Below, piece after piece: positions 24,471 to 38,394 of a stretch of DNA of 64,000 nt. Every line of letters begins with the position of its first letter. The first letter of the stretch is position 1. The stretch lies in NCBI GenBank assembly GCA_028564705.1, contig JAPXFQ010002840.1:2008001-2072000 (forward strand), given 5' to 3'. A program made the position numbers and the translations under genes. Below the pieces are notes generated by a model. It had not been told where the DNA came from. It searched no databases and saw only the letters and a list, made by a program, of their open reading frames with translations. Origin of the DNA: Apricaphanius iberus (taxonomy: Eukaryota; Chordata; Actinopteri; Cyprinodontiformes; Aphaniidae).

Positions 24471-24812
24471 TTACACCTCCTTTGTCGTGCGGAGCCGGAT
24501 GTTGCTGAAGCACTTGCCCATGGCCTCGAACAATGGGTCGCAGAAGGTGTGCACGAAGATGGAGTAGACACGGCTGATGCAGTGGGTCTCGATTAGGTAG
24601 CTCTTCACGCAGGGCACTACAGCCCAGATATGCACGAAGGAAAGGATGGCGAAGAAGATTCCCCAGATCAGTGCCAGGGGGATTCCGACCAGTGCCGTCA
24701 GAAGCCGGTAGCACCAGTACTTAGTGACGGTGAAGGTGGTGAAGCTAGCTTTCCACACGCCATCAAAGCTGTAGGTTCCTGCTGGCTCTGCAATTATGTC
24801 TTCAAAGTCCAC
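24471..24812 (-). CDS. cav1: cav1 exon 3 (terminal coding exon)
   Basis: The exon is 342 nt: 113 codons plus a TAA stop at 24471-24473. It follows a CTTCAG acceptor at 24813-24818. It carries the caveolin signature, scaffolding segment, intramembrane hairpin and C-terminal palmitoylation region, ending RLRTTKEV. Longer open frames overlapping this exon extend into the intron and are not coding. Confidence 0.97.
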   Translation of the reverse strand: MDFEDIIAEPAGTYSFDGVWKASFTTFTVTKYWCYRLLTALVGIPLALIWGIFFAILSFVHIWAVVPCVKSYLIETHCISRVYSIFVHTFCDPLFEAMGKCFSNIRLRTTKEV

Positions 24813-26457
24813 CTGAAGATAAGGAGAGAGGAGAGAAGATGTTGGCAAAAACTCAACAGATTTATTAAGAGTCAGTCTGATTATTCGGCTGATTTTTTTC
24901 AGAGAACAAACTTTACAAAAAAGCTTGACACAGGCCAGTTTATTAAATACATATGATGACTGTGGCCTCTGGGGTAGAGTAAATGGCTTGAAATCAGAGG
25001 GTTGTAGATTTAATTCCAGCTTCTGCTTGTCACACATCAATGTACCCCTGTGCAAGGCATTTAGCCCCAAGTTTCCCACTGATCGTAATGATGTATGTTT
25101 CTAAGAATTGGGCTCCAGTATCATTGAATTGTATGATTAGAAAAGGGCAATTTATGTTCAATCTAGGGTGGTTTATAGAGTAATTTTTTGAGATTCATAC
25201 AATTACGATTCTCAAGAGTTAGAATCAATTATTACAACCCGATCAGATTCAATCTAATGCAGTTCGATACAGATAGGGGTCAGTGTTATTAAAAATGTTT
25301 GGTTTTTTAGCAGTTACCTTAATGATATACCTGTAATTCAATGACGTATTACTGGATGAGTAACAGTTCACCGGGGGAAACTGTATTAACCCTTTCAGCT
25401 GCAAGACCTGAAATGGCCATCAGAACTATTCCTTCCTATTTTAGCTGGAAAGATGGAAAACTAGTCTAAAAAATAAAATCAATTTTTAAACTTGCGAATC
25501 GCTTCGATTTCTATAAACATTTCAGAATCAAATTTCCTTTTTTTTATGACAGACCTAGTTCAATCAATTTACATGCAAAACTGTATTAAGGTGGATATAA
25601 CAGGGTATAATAAGCCAATGAATTCTGACTTGGCATAGAAATTTGAACTTCTTAAAGCAAGTAAAAGATTGTATGAAAACCTGAACTAATTTTCTCCTTC
25701 CAAAAAAAATCATATGCATTACTGTATAATATTATATTTTTACAACTATAAACAGTACACAATTTTCTGTTGAATTTGGATTGTACTTTTGTACATCCTT
25801 TTGAATTATAGCCATCCTACATACGATATTATTTAAACTAAACCCTAAAACAATTAGCCCTTTTTTCACAGGAAAGAAAAAAATGGTGATGGTATGTTTA
25901 AGGTTATATTTTAGTTCTACAAGGGTCATTCCTGAAAGTAAAAACAGGAAAATAAAAGAAGAAAGATGGTTTAAGGGGATGATGTACCCAGGACTAGATT
26001 GTCAAAGAATGTGTGCAGCTGTTCTTTATGATATGAATGCTACGGACACTAAACTGTTTACACATATTTTTAGATGTATGGAAAGGTTTAAAGGTAGACT
26101 TTTCTAGTTTACCATAATTTTGGTCAATAAAGTGGTACTTTTTTCTTATGCTTTGAAAACTAAGGCTAATATTTAGAATTTTTTTTGCTCATGAACTTGG
26201 ATGACTAGCAGTGGAAAATCATTTACCAATACTGTGCCAAGGCTGGACTGCTGCAGGATGAAGAGGACAGCCCAATGTCAAGGGCATATTTGCCTCAGAA
26301 TGATGATGATACTGATAATGTCCACGAAAGAGAGACTGAGGAAATGTGTGACAGAGTCATTCTGAGGCTGTTCAATTCCCACAATGAGGACGTCGACTTT
26401 TGTGGATTTAGTGTGCAGGAGGAAGATAAAGGAAGACACCTGCGACTTATAGACAAG

Positions 26458-26538
<81 letters not shown>

Positions 26539-29500
26539 TTAAAGTTAGTGTGTGCGGCTTATATTCACGTTCACTCAATATTTACCCACTTGTGAGTGAA
26601 GGTAACTAAAACTAAGTTTTTAGATACATTTCAGAGTAAAAAAATTAAAACTGTCAAAAAAGATAAGGATTTCCCAATCAAAATATCTCCCTAAAATGGA
26701 TTTAACTAATTAAAGACAATTGCTTATAAAAATTCTGAATAAATTTTAAAGTTAGAATAGCTTGTTGATATTTGGGCTGATTACCTTTGTTTTTTCATTG
26801 AGGTCTCAGTTGGTTTTCCAAGACTTGCAGAAAAGTTGTTCTCATGTTTTCCACAAAAAAAAATTGTTGCAAAATAAATAATTTAAAGACTAGTGCTGGA
26901 AAACCCAGATCATAAAAAAGTACAGAATCTATACCAACACATGCCGTGAACATTGGCTATGATCTTGAGAATCAGCTCACTGACATGGCTGACACTGGTT
27001 TAAAATCAGCGTATTGACAGCAGGATTCATGAGTTGAGTTTTTTTTCCAATTCAGAATTTAAAAAAAATATCCAATCAGGAAGATAATTCATGCTGCTTA
27101 TAGTTTGTCATTAAAACGAAAACATTTTTGTTGTTTTTTTCCACAAAAACATCACTGAAATCTTGTAACAAAAGTACTGTAAAAACAAAACAGTCACCAA
27201 GGAAGAATTTTTGTTTTTTTAATATTTTTTTTCCTTACATTGCAATGAACTGGCTCTTTATATACCGATCTTAAAGCCTAAAAAGCAGCAAATTGAGCAA
27301 CACTAATCATTATCACTTGTTAATTGTCTTCTGCTATTGAGAAATAGGTTTCACAAGATTACTGATATGGTGAAAATTAAACCACCAGACAGGCTTGATA
27401 GTCTGAACTCATTATTCCATCATAAATCAGCTGCCTCAGCTCTTGTGAAAGCATAAGTTCTGCTGAATTGCAAGGGTGGGATTCCTGGCAAGATTTATAT
27501 CTCTCTGTGCTGTGGCTGGTACGCAGTCTAACATCTGCCCAACCCAAAATACTAAGTTCTGCGCACACAGACATACTTGCAAAGGCACACTATCTCTGGC
27601 ATCTTTGGTTTCTCCAAAAAGGCTTCGGGTTATATCTCCGGTGTCTCCTGGACACTAATTGATTGGACAAAAACCAGAAAGAATAACACATTCCAGCTGT
27701 GTCTGAGAGATATTGGACCTTTTATCACCTGCCATGAACAAGAAGCAGAGGAACTGGCTTACTCTGTCTCCCTCAGCCTTTTAGCAGGAGGATCAGTGCG
27801 GATGTCCAACACCGGACCTGTGCTCTTTAAGGAGAAAAAACATGCCATCTTCATGCATATTCTGCCTCCATCTCTGCCTCTTCACTGGATTCTGACTCAA
27901 TGTTTATTTTCCAGTTCCATGGGGACTGGGTTTTGTCAAACAGAGTAACGAGCCGCTGAGGGCAAAAGGCTATAATATTAATAAATCATGAGGATAATCC
28001 CCAGTCTTATGCTGACAGTAAAACTACAAAGTGAAATGCTTTATTTCTAACTGATCCACCTGTTTAAAGATGGGACGCCTGCTTGTACAGCCTAACTGTA
28101 AGCATTAAGCAAATACACGTCTTAGCATTAAACAGATCATTTTTAGATTTCAGGACAAAAACAAAAGTGACCAATTATCCTTCAGCTGAAATAGTAAAAG
28201 TATTGATTTAGACAACACCATATCTTGTGTCTTGCTCTTACTGGTAGCTGTTTTAGGAGTTCGGAAGAAAATGACAAGATTCATGTCAAAATTTAATGCA
28301 CTAAGAAGTTATGGTTAGCCACCTGGGCTCCGTATGTATACACATACTGTAAATATATACAGTCTATGCATGGATGCTCGCTTGTGGAAATTCTGCAGTT
28401 ATTTTTACCTATTTGCAAAAATATAGTTTACTGTTAAAAAAACAACACAATTTTATTTTTTATTTTTTTACTTTTGCTGTTGCACAAATTGTTCAGCCAT
28501 TTCCATGTAAGGAAACTGTTCCTAAACACTGTAATGTAATAATGCAAGCACATTTAGGAGTGGGATCAACTCTTTTGGATAATTCTAAACTCAAAATGCT
28601 GTTTTTTGGCTCATAAATTTTAAATGAACACTATATGGCATCATTAAACTGCTTTTTATTTGGGATTGAACACTAAAACTAAAAAACTTATAGAAGAAAA
28701 TGAAGGTCCAGAAAAAAGAACAAGCTTTACTCTCAAAGGCAAATGCTTGGTGACTGCTGCGTTGGTAGGTTGCTGCATACAGAAGTTCAGGCTGTTTAAC
28801 ACATACAATACTGTAAAAAAGGTTGAAATGTTCTCCCTTCTGCACAAACTTCTTTTGTTTTAGGATAATTGTAAAAATTCAACGAAAAATTTAAGATATC
28901 CCGTAAAAATCCTGAAAACAAATAATTATTCAAATTATTATGAGAAAAAAATATTCAAACCAACCAGCCCTACGTGACAAAGTCAAGTTAATTATACTTA
29001 ATAGACTGATTTTGTCATCCTTGTTGGCAGCAAATGACAATGATGATGACAAGAATGTTTATCCACTCTTCCTTAGAGAAGTGTTTCAATCAAGCCTTTT
29101 ATGGTCACTCCAAAATCTTTAATATGTTTTTGTTCACTACAAATATACAATCAGGAAGATAATTCATGCTGCATATAGTTTGATTTTAAAACTAAAAGTT
29201 GTTGTTTTTGTTTTCCCAAAAATCACCTTGAAATCTTACAACAAAAGTACAGTAAAAATAAAACAGTCACCAAGGAAGAATTTTTGGTTCTAAATAAAAA
29301 ATGTTTTAAGTATGTTTAGGTAAGGATTTTCTGGTTTTGTGATATTAATTACGATATAACTGTGTCATGCCAAAAGTGGAGTCAATATGTTTGACTGCTT
29401 CCCATCCAAGAGAGTGGTGGGCTGCCAAAAAAAAGGGGCTACGAATGAAGCAGAGGATCTGAGAGAGCCTCTTTCCACCAACCCAAGCATAGTTTGATGG

Positions 29501-32500
29501 TATTTTGTGTATTTTACAGTAGCGCAAAATGGATAATACTAATAATATTTGCTTTAGATACAGTTTGTCTACTCTTGATTTTCTCTACATTCATTCGATT
29601 GCTTTCAATCATATCTAAATTTCACAGAGGGCTTTCATAAGCAATAACATCTTATTTCAAGATCTGATATTTAAGTAGAATAAAGTATTCCTGTGTTTGG
29701 GTCGGATCAGCTTGGCAACTTTAGGGACTTTGAAACCGTATCCAAGAATGAATATTTAGGTTTAACTGTATAGAGACATATTACATGCATTTACTTCCTT
29801 CACAGTTGCACAGATATCGACATATCCCAACTTGGATAACCAGTGTCCAAAGGAAGGGTATAGTAAAAGACAGTGATATTGTATAAAATAAGTGTTACTA
29901 TAAAAAAAGAAACAAAATGTTTTTTTTGCTTTCATACTATGTAGAAGTGATGGAGGTCATGGCACTGCAACTCCATTGTGAGCCATTGTTTTGTAGCGAG
30001 AATGTTCTGGGTCGGATTTTCATTTGAAGCTTTTCTGTGTGGAGCTTCCAGGTTCCCCCTGTGCAGGTTTTCTGCTGACACTCTGGTTTTCTGAACATGA
30101 ATGATGATGATGATTGGTGTGATGACTTTGTCACCTTTTGACCTTGTAATGGACCGGTGACATTTCTAGAACGTGTGCTGCCTCTAGTCAACTGACAGCA
30201 GGAACAGGACAATGAACCACTAAAACACAAGTTGTGAAATAAAAATCTGTCAATGAACAATTGTGTGAGTTGAGGGCAATTAACAGCTTTCTCTGACACA
30301 AGAGCTTGTGAAGCCCTTCACCCTGAGCAGCGTCTGCAGCAACCTCACTTCACTGGCTCAGAAAGCAGCCACAAAAGCAACCATTAAAATTTTCCACTGC
30401 TGTGAATCTTAAAGTGGAGCAATTCTCAGCCATTTTCCACAACTTTGTTTGAGACTAAATGAGAGGCTTTCTGCAGAGAGGTGCAGACGGTACAGCTTCA
30501 TCAGATGAGGCTGTTCAGCTGTTGCTGTTTGCAAAGCATCATGGAAAAAAGTGTACACAGACAGGTCAGTCAGTTAGCTAAACTGATATTGAGTCGATGC
30601 TCTCTGACAAGAGATATATACATATACTAAATTATTAGTTACATTTAGAGAGAAACATATTTGACCTTTAGCTTACTGAAAAATAATTTGTTTGGTATGA
30701 TCAACAGTGAAGGGAATATCTCAGAGATAAATGATTAAAGAGATTCCTCATAAGGAGAAAAGCAAAGAGGTCCAGTGGGGAGTTTGATGTGAGACAATGG
30801 AGACTGATGGTCAGCATGTGACCTGTTGCCAGGGTAACTTTATTATTGAGTAAATACAGCCAAGTGCTATTATGAGAGCTCTATCTTCACGCTGCCAGCT
30901 AAGCTCGAGAGGACAAAGTGGGTCCCTGGAGGAGATGCTCACACTATAGTGCATTAACAGACCCTTTGTCTCCCAAAAGGGTCTCAGTAGTCAGGGAGAT
31001 GTAAATATTTGTTTAACTGTGTGTGTGTGTGTGTGGGGGGGGGGAGTATTTGCATCAATTAGAGTTACTGGCTGTGGAAATGGACTACAAGCTGATTTTT
31101 TTTCTCCACATCCTTTTGTAAACTGGGTTAAATCTAAAGTGTCCATGCTGTACTGTGCATCTTTTATATTGTTGTCATTGACCACGTTTTCATGCAGCCA
31201 ATAACCTGGAATATTAGCAACAACCCCGTCATGCACGGCCATGTAAACACTGGCAAAACCCCGAATACGATCCCTGGGGTGTCCCTTTTCTAACCCGAAT
31301 ATTTGGTCATGTACACACGTATCGGCATATCCCAATCAATAGTAACATTGATTTGTATACTGCGCATGTTCTATTCACAAGGAATCTTGGTCTTTTGAGT
31401 AGAGGAACTCCTTGTATGCGTCCACTGGCATACAATGTCCATGTACACAGGAGTAACTCTTTCTGCTCACGCATCTAAACGGGTTATTCAGAATGTTTCA
31501 CAAACCTGAATAGTGACCTTAACCCGAATATTGGCTGCATATAAACTTAGTCATTGTTGGACCAGGATTGTTGAGTTGTGCATGCCTGAGGCTGGAGTAA
31601 TTGACCATCCATTGACCCAGATTTAGAAATTCAAACCATGAGATGACACAGACCCACCACGGTTTGCAAACATATTTATAATTCAAGCAAGTTTTCAGAT
31701 GTTTTCATGTTGCAATTTTCACTGTATTTCATTCAGATTTTATAAAGTAGACCAACAGACCGCATGTAGTATGGCACATAGCAATGTGACGTGAAAGGAT
31801 AATGTGCTGTGCACGTGTATTCCAGCCTTATTTAATCCAATGCCTCAAAAATAAAATTTGAAACCAAATTCCTTTAAAGGTCACCAGATTAGCAAATACA
31901 GATGTACCTAGGTCTCTAAAGCATAATGCTGCCACTGCCATTTAGAATAATGAGGATTGGGTGTTTGTGTTTTAATGGGCATCCATTTATGTCTAGTTTA
32001 TTCCCTGCATGAATCAGAGGTTGCACTTCAATTTTTGAAAAATCCAGTCTTAACCTATTTTTACCCTTCAACTTTTAAAATGTCAATAATTTGTATTCAT
32101 TTTTATTAATACTATATCCAAACAAACAAACTAAAAGAATCCATCTATCACAAAGGAGGAGATTAAAATGAAATAAAAAATTAATATTTCACTTGCTGTG
32201 ACCTGAACACGTCGCATGGAGCTGAACTGCGCCCCCGCTTGTGCGTAATGGAGTCTGAATCTGAGCTCTGTTGCCATATGAGGGCCACTTTAGCTAAGAG
32301 TTTTACATCAGGGAACAGTTCTTAAGTTGAAGTGATCAAGATATGACAACACTCTTTGAATTATGTTGTTTCTGATCATTTTAGTGAGAGGAAATCCCGC
32401 ATCATGGTTGAACTGAAGTTTCAAGAGCCTTCTTAACAGTTCAATATGCTGTCAGATTCCAGATAGAGAGATGCTTTGGGTACAGTGTCCAGGTCTGAGA

Positions 32501-33047
32501 AGATTCTTAGAAGTTCTGATGGGAATCTTTTTTGACTGATTCAGTTACCTGAATTGCGTGTGTAAAGTTGAAAATGTCTGCATGTCTGCACCACATGTTC
32601 AGGGCTGTAATTTGCAATCTGTCAAAATAGCTGATGGCTTTCAGCTTTTCCTGTCATTGAAAAAAAAAAATAAGGTCAAATACGAAAAATATTCAGGCAA
32701 CCCCAGCTATGATTACAGTTTTTAAAGTTGACAAACAGCATCATGAAGAACAAGGAACACACCCAGTGAGGATTTACCACAAGCCATGTAGGAGACACAG
32801 CAAATACGTGAAGCACGTGTTCTAGTCATATGAGACCAAAATCAAACCATATGCAAAGTGATACATGTACCACTGCACCTGAACACATCATCATCTTGGT
32901 GCAATGTAGTCATAGAAGCATCATGCTGTAGGAATTCACACAGGTGGATTCCATGTATGATTCTATGTGGCAGAGGAACTCAATACAAATTAATGCCACA
33001 CTTTTTGGATTTTGAAAACCTTGTATCCCTTACTTTCATATTCAGAG

Positions 33048-33104
<57 letters not shown>

Positions 33105-36100
33105 GTTGGTCTGCCACTAAAAATACATAAAAAATAAACAGATGCTCATCTGACATCTGTTTTGTCACTCTCCCTTTAGATCCACTTTAGAAGATGGCAG
33201 ACATTGTGGATTTTAAAGACCTTTTGGGGTTCCCTTACCATTCGATTCTAAATCTGATATGTGATTGTATTCTTGTAGAGTTTTTCTATTGGTCCAAATC
33301 AGAATGCATCCTGAGCCAGAAATGGATTCAAAAACTTCTTCAACTCTGACTAAATTTCCGGGTGCATTTAAAGGAGGCGAAGGAAAACTTTAACACAGCA
33401 GTGCAAATAACCCTTCTCACTCATTTCAGTATGACCTTCGTGGGCTTGGAGTCTCCTGCTGAAGCTCCGGCTTCTCACAGCTCCCTCTTAAAAGTTTTCT
33501 CTAGTGGATGCTCTCCACTTCGCGGAGCTTAAGCCCCTCCTGCTTGCTATTAAAAGACCCACAGCTTCTTCAGAGTAAAGGGGGGTGGGGGTTTGGGGGT
33601 AAGTGCATGTGAGGCTAAGCTGTTTGATGTGGCCAGGTGATTGAAGCAAGCTGCTGCGGTACAAACAAGGGAACAATGTGTAATTTTGAGAAATCAGAAT
33701 GCTGCCCACTCGTGTGTGTATCTGTGCTCTGAGCTCATCTGTGCGTGTGTGTATGGGTAGTATGTTAAAGGGATTCCCTGCTTATGTTTTCTGTGCTCTT
33801 TCACTCTTTCACGGAGCAGCTTTAAGACCTCACAGCACCTCAGATCATTCGTTTTAAAGCTGAGGTCATAATCCACAAATTATCTTTAAAACGCACTTTG
33901 CGAACACCTTTTCTCATTTTCCACAGATATCTGTATATAGCACTAGTGTAGATGGATTCTGTCATTTTTACAGTAGATGATTTCAGATCACCAGATGACT
34001 TCTTACACCAAAGGGGGGTGCCGGGTGTGTGCGTGTGTGGCAATTACAGAGCTGCTTTCTATTTCCAGACTGGAGAGAGAGTCTGACTCACTGTCACAAT
34101 GGAGCGGAGCTGGGAGGGAGAGAAAGGACAGAGCGCTGGGAGAAGTGAAGAAAGAGAGCAGAGGAGGAAAAGTTATGTTTGAGACGCGATTCTGGCGAAG
34201 AAACTGCAATTCTTTCGTTTTATATGCAACAGCATACAAAAAGCTACTGTTTCTATTCTCATAAAGACGAATGGGGACTTTTTGGAAAAAAACACTTTTC
34301 ATGTGAAGCAGCGAGTCACATGGGAGCCATGTCGCCTACTAACTGAAATATATGACAGCTTGTGTAAAAAAAAAACAGCATTTCACATGTGATGAAGCCA
34401 CACAGTGAAGTCTTTGATCCTAAAAATCTGAATCCTGATCAAGTAAAAACTTTTTCTTTCTTCTCAAGACGTTACATCAAGATGGTTTTCTTTACAGCTT
34501 TGACAATTAAGGAAATCTCATGAGCCTGTAGCCACCTGGGAATGGAAATAACCCTGGCAATTACACCAAAAAAAAGTAGCAACAAAAGATAAGAACTCCT
34601 TAGGCTCAGGTGAAGGCATGCAGTCAGAGTTTGATGGAACCCTGAGCAGAAACTGTTTGACGTTCATGTATGTCTGTTAACATGCCATTGGACATGGGCT
34701 GGTATGAGACTATCATTATGTGATAACTTTGAAAAAAAAATACAACAATTAAAAGTTTTAAGGAAAAACACAATCTAAGCATGTTTAACTGAGCATTCCA
34801 TTTACCTCAGAAGTCCAAGCTGGCGTCGCACACCGGTAAACTGATGATGACCTGCATATTATTTTTTATTTGAACTCAGATTTTATTTTTAACTTAAAAA
34901 AATACAAATTTACTTCTCACTGTATTAACCGAACTCTTTATAGATTGATCGTATGTAGGTGTGCAGTTCAGGCCCTGCGCCAATGGGCAGCCCTGAACTA
35001 CCACAAAACAGATTTTCAACATTTTGACCCAACGAGCAGAGGGTGCTGTAGGGTATTAATCAGGATATTTTGGAGGCAGTTAAAGGCCCAATGTGTAATT
35101 TCCGGCCAGTAGGGGGCAGTGAATACCAAAATTATCACAAGCATGCGGTATCTGTGTCTTCAAGTAAGAAACTCAATAACGGAGGTCCAACTAGTGCTGT
35201 TTTCAAACGCTCAAAACCCTGAAAATGATCTATTTGCAGCAACATGACGAGCACATCAGTCTCTCTTTCATCGCTTGGAACTAGCGAGAGGTAAAAACTT
35301 TTTTGCATTTTGAGGGGAAATCAATGTTTTAATAGCGGGCGTGTTCCGTACGCTTTGTCCGTCCGGGCTCTTGTAGAAGTAAAGATCGCGTCTAATATGG
35401 CTTTCCCCTCAAAAGAGGACCCGCGCCTTTGCTTTTATGCAAAAATGGATATTAAAGCTTGGCTTAATAAAAACAAGTGCAATACTAATAAAAGCAGGGA
35501 CAATGATAATACATCACAGTCTTACAGAGGCAAGTGTAACCTTGAATGACATTGTGGTCCATCCTCCATACCAGTAGGTGGTGGTAATGTACCAACTTGT
35601 TGTTTGCCAGCCACCGATAAACATCAGAAAGAAGAAAAAGAACAGCACTGTGTTATTTTTGGGCTAATATTGGTCGATTCTATTTGTACTCGGAACTTGG
35701 AAACTCCGACTTCCGAGCAGGAAAAATCTACTGAAACGCCCTCTGAAGTCAGACTTCCCAATCAGAAAGTCTTTTTTTTTTTTGCTCCGATTGACTTTCA
35801 GTATAGCCGCTCTTCACATAAGCAATAGTAGTTGTGGTAGAAAAAATTATATTTTACAGTACACACTAGTAAGATTGCGTCTATAGTCCATCTTAGATGT
35901 AGAGCCTGCAACTCCAAAATTAACAAAATAAAAGGGGTATTTATATATGGAAAATACATATTAAAATTATGTTTGTAGGAGGTACTACAACTATGGCTAC
36001 TTGGGGCTCGCCACATTAGAATCCAACAGTGTACTTAGGCGTGATGTCAAACCCAGCTCTGAGTTACGACTTCCAAGTTAATTAGAACGCACCATATGTG

Positions 36101-38330
36101 CATGCTAACTGTAGATATAATGATGAAAATTTGAGATATAAACCCAATGAAGGGAATTATGAAGGTTTTCAGTGGACAAAAGACTTATTATGGAGTGGCT
36201 AATTTACTAGAGGACATTAATTGGACCCTTGCGGACATCAAAAGATCAGTTTTTGCTCTGATAGTTTGGTTCTGTCAATGGTGAGTTGTACACTGTTTTT
36301 GTTTCTGAAAGGTTCAACAAAAGTGTTTACTGTGTCTGCAGTTATGATTATATGCTTGATTGTAATAAGTGATTGGAAACAAAAGTATCACAGATTTCAG
36401 ATTATGTATACTATGTATATGTACATAGAAAGGCTGTTGCAAAGAAAAAAAAAACTTTACTGCCACCCACCCAAACACTCCATATAAAAGCCACATCCAC
36501 AGCTGGGTCCGGTGTAGTTAACTGGTATCACGGTAAACTGAGGTTTTAAAACTCCTCAGGATCTTCTTTAGTCAAACTTAGATTTTAAATTTTATCATAG
36601 CACCTAAATAAAACTCCAGAAATTCTGAGCCACCTCATCATAATCAATGCACCCCCCTCCCCGCCCGTTTGTGGCCAACCCATCTAAAAAATTTTGGAGG
36701 CGCCCCTGAGTGGGAGGAAACGGCAGGGAGGACTGGGAGTGGTGAGGGATTCCCCCCCTTGCACCAACCAGCTATTTGGGTGTTTCCCTGTTTTAACAAG
36801 GCACAGTTCAGGCATTTGAAAGACACGACCTCTGCTGGCCCACGTGGAGTGCTTCCCTGACCCCACTCTGATGTAAAAACCTGCCCAGTCTGGAGAGAAA
36901 TGCGCCTGGATGAGGGGCGGGGGCGCACTCAACAGGCGCGTCAGGTGGCTTCCAGCGCGCCGCTCCTCTTTAAACCAAATAAACTCTCAGTATTTGTGCG
37001 GCTGCTTCCAGGCTGCTCCTCTTATGGAAAGAATTCCATTTTCCCAACAGAAGGCGTGCGCAGCAGCAACGGTGGGAAACGTGTGTTCCAACAACAGGAA
37101 ATTCGTAATGTTTCCTCTCTGTGAGCAGAGGAGTAGGGATTGTCAAGTTTGTAAGCCGCCGCTCTGAGCTCCGACCGGCATCGGATCACCGAGTCTTTAC
37201 AACAATCGCAAAGCTGCTTCCTAATAGGGGAAAGACTGCGAGTGGCAACCAACCCCGTTGTAAAGACTGCGCACAGCCTCTGGGGCGCACCAGACTGTTT
37301 TGGAGCAGGTTTCTAGAAACAGATTAACATGACAGGTATTGGCTCCAACGCACACCTGGAACATCTCTGCAGCAGGTCTCCATATGATATCTAATCTGCA
37401 GCGCCATTTTACGGAAAATTTTAATCTTTAATCCTAAAAAGTTCAAATTTAATAGTAACCCAGCTCTGACTCACCTTGACAACGTCGTCGTTGATGTGCT
37501 TTGGATCCCGGTTGACCAGGTCGATCTCTTTGGTGTGGACGTCCTCCATCGCCTTCTCGTTCAGACTCTCGTTTTCCATGTCTTTGTTGTTCGGTTTGTA
37601 AATGTTCCCTTGTTTCCGGATGAACGAATGCAGAAACTCCTGTGAGGATCACGGTAGAGGTAGGGGAGGAAGACGGGGAGGGAAAAGAGAGAGAGAGAGG
37701 AGCTTGGTGAGGCACGGGAACGGTGCGCAGCGCACTGTGAAGGCAGAGAAAATGGAGCTGAGTTACCAGCCTGCCCCACAAACAGGGATGGGTTTAGAAC
37801 GAGCTGAGAGTGAAGCACCACACCCCTGCGTTCAGCCGCAAGGGGTCCTCACCACCCAGATTGCAATAAAACAATATCCTCAGTATATGGAAAGTCAAAA
37901 GTGCCATCAAGCTTTTTTATGTTCATTTTTATGTTTTTTCTTTCTTTCTAAAGCCTAATAATAAAAAAGAAATAAATATTTGGGGGGAAATGTTTGCCAA
38001 GTATTTAAGTTAGTTGACAAATTTTTCATAATCATATTTAAATCAATAAATGTATGGGCAATTATTATAAATTTGAATTAATCATATATCAAAGACATTG
38101 GTGACTGTCCCAATGTATTAATTGATTCGATATTTTCTGAGCTACATTACCCTGTGCACTATGTTAATTTGTCACTGTAAGTAGTGACCTAGACACTAAC
38201 ATCAGAGCTTTTATCAATTTTAACTTTACCAGTCAAAGCCAATCTTCCGTGAGACATTCCTGGTTTAAAAAAGTCTAATAATTATGTTATATAAACACAC
38301 ACACACACATAGGCAGACACACACACACAC

Positions 38331-38394
<64 letters not shown>

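Larger units (their letters stand above)
24813..37474 (-). other. cav1: cav1 intron 2 (12.7 kb)
   Basis: A phase-0 intron bounded by GTGAG at the 5' side and CTTCAG at the 3' side. It holds a tRNA-derived SINE, a hAT-type MITE with an exact 8-bp target duplication, an (ATAG)n array, a MITE at 31.2-31.6 kb, a decayed Tc1 remnant, a (TA)n array, repeat blocks at 35.1-36.1 kb and a CpG-dense patch beside exon 2. Confidence 0.9.

Noticed and set aside
24471..25079. 202-codon minus-strand ORF as a single-exon caveolin
   Set aside because: The part above 24812 is intron and SINE sequence beyond a clear CTTCAG acceptor; only 24471-24812 is caveolin.
26457..26538. CRISPR-like regular array
   Set aside because: A 4-base tandem repeat without spacers in a vertebrate genome; a simple microsatellite.
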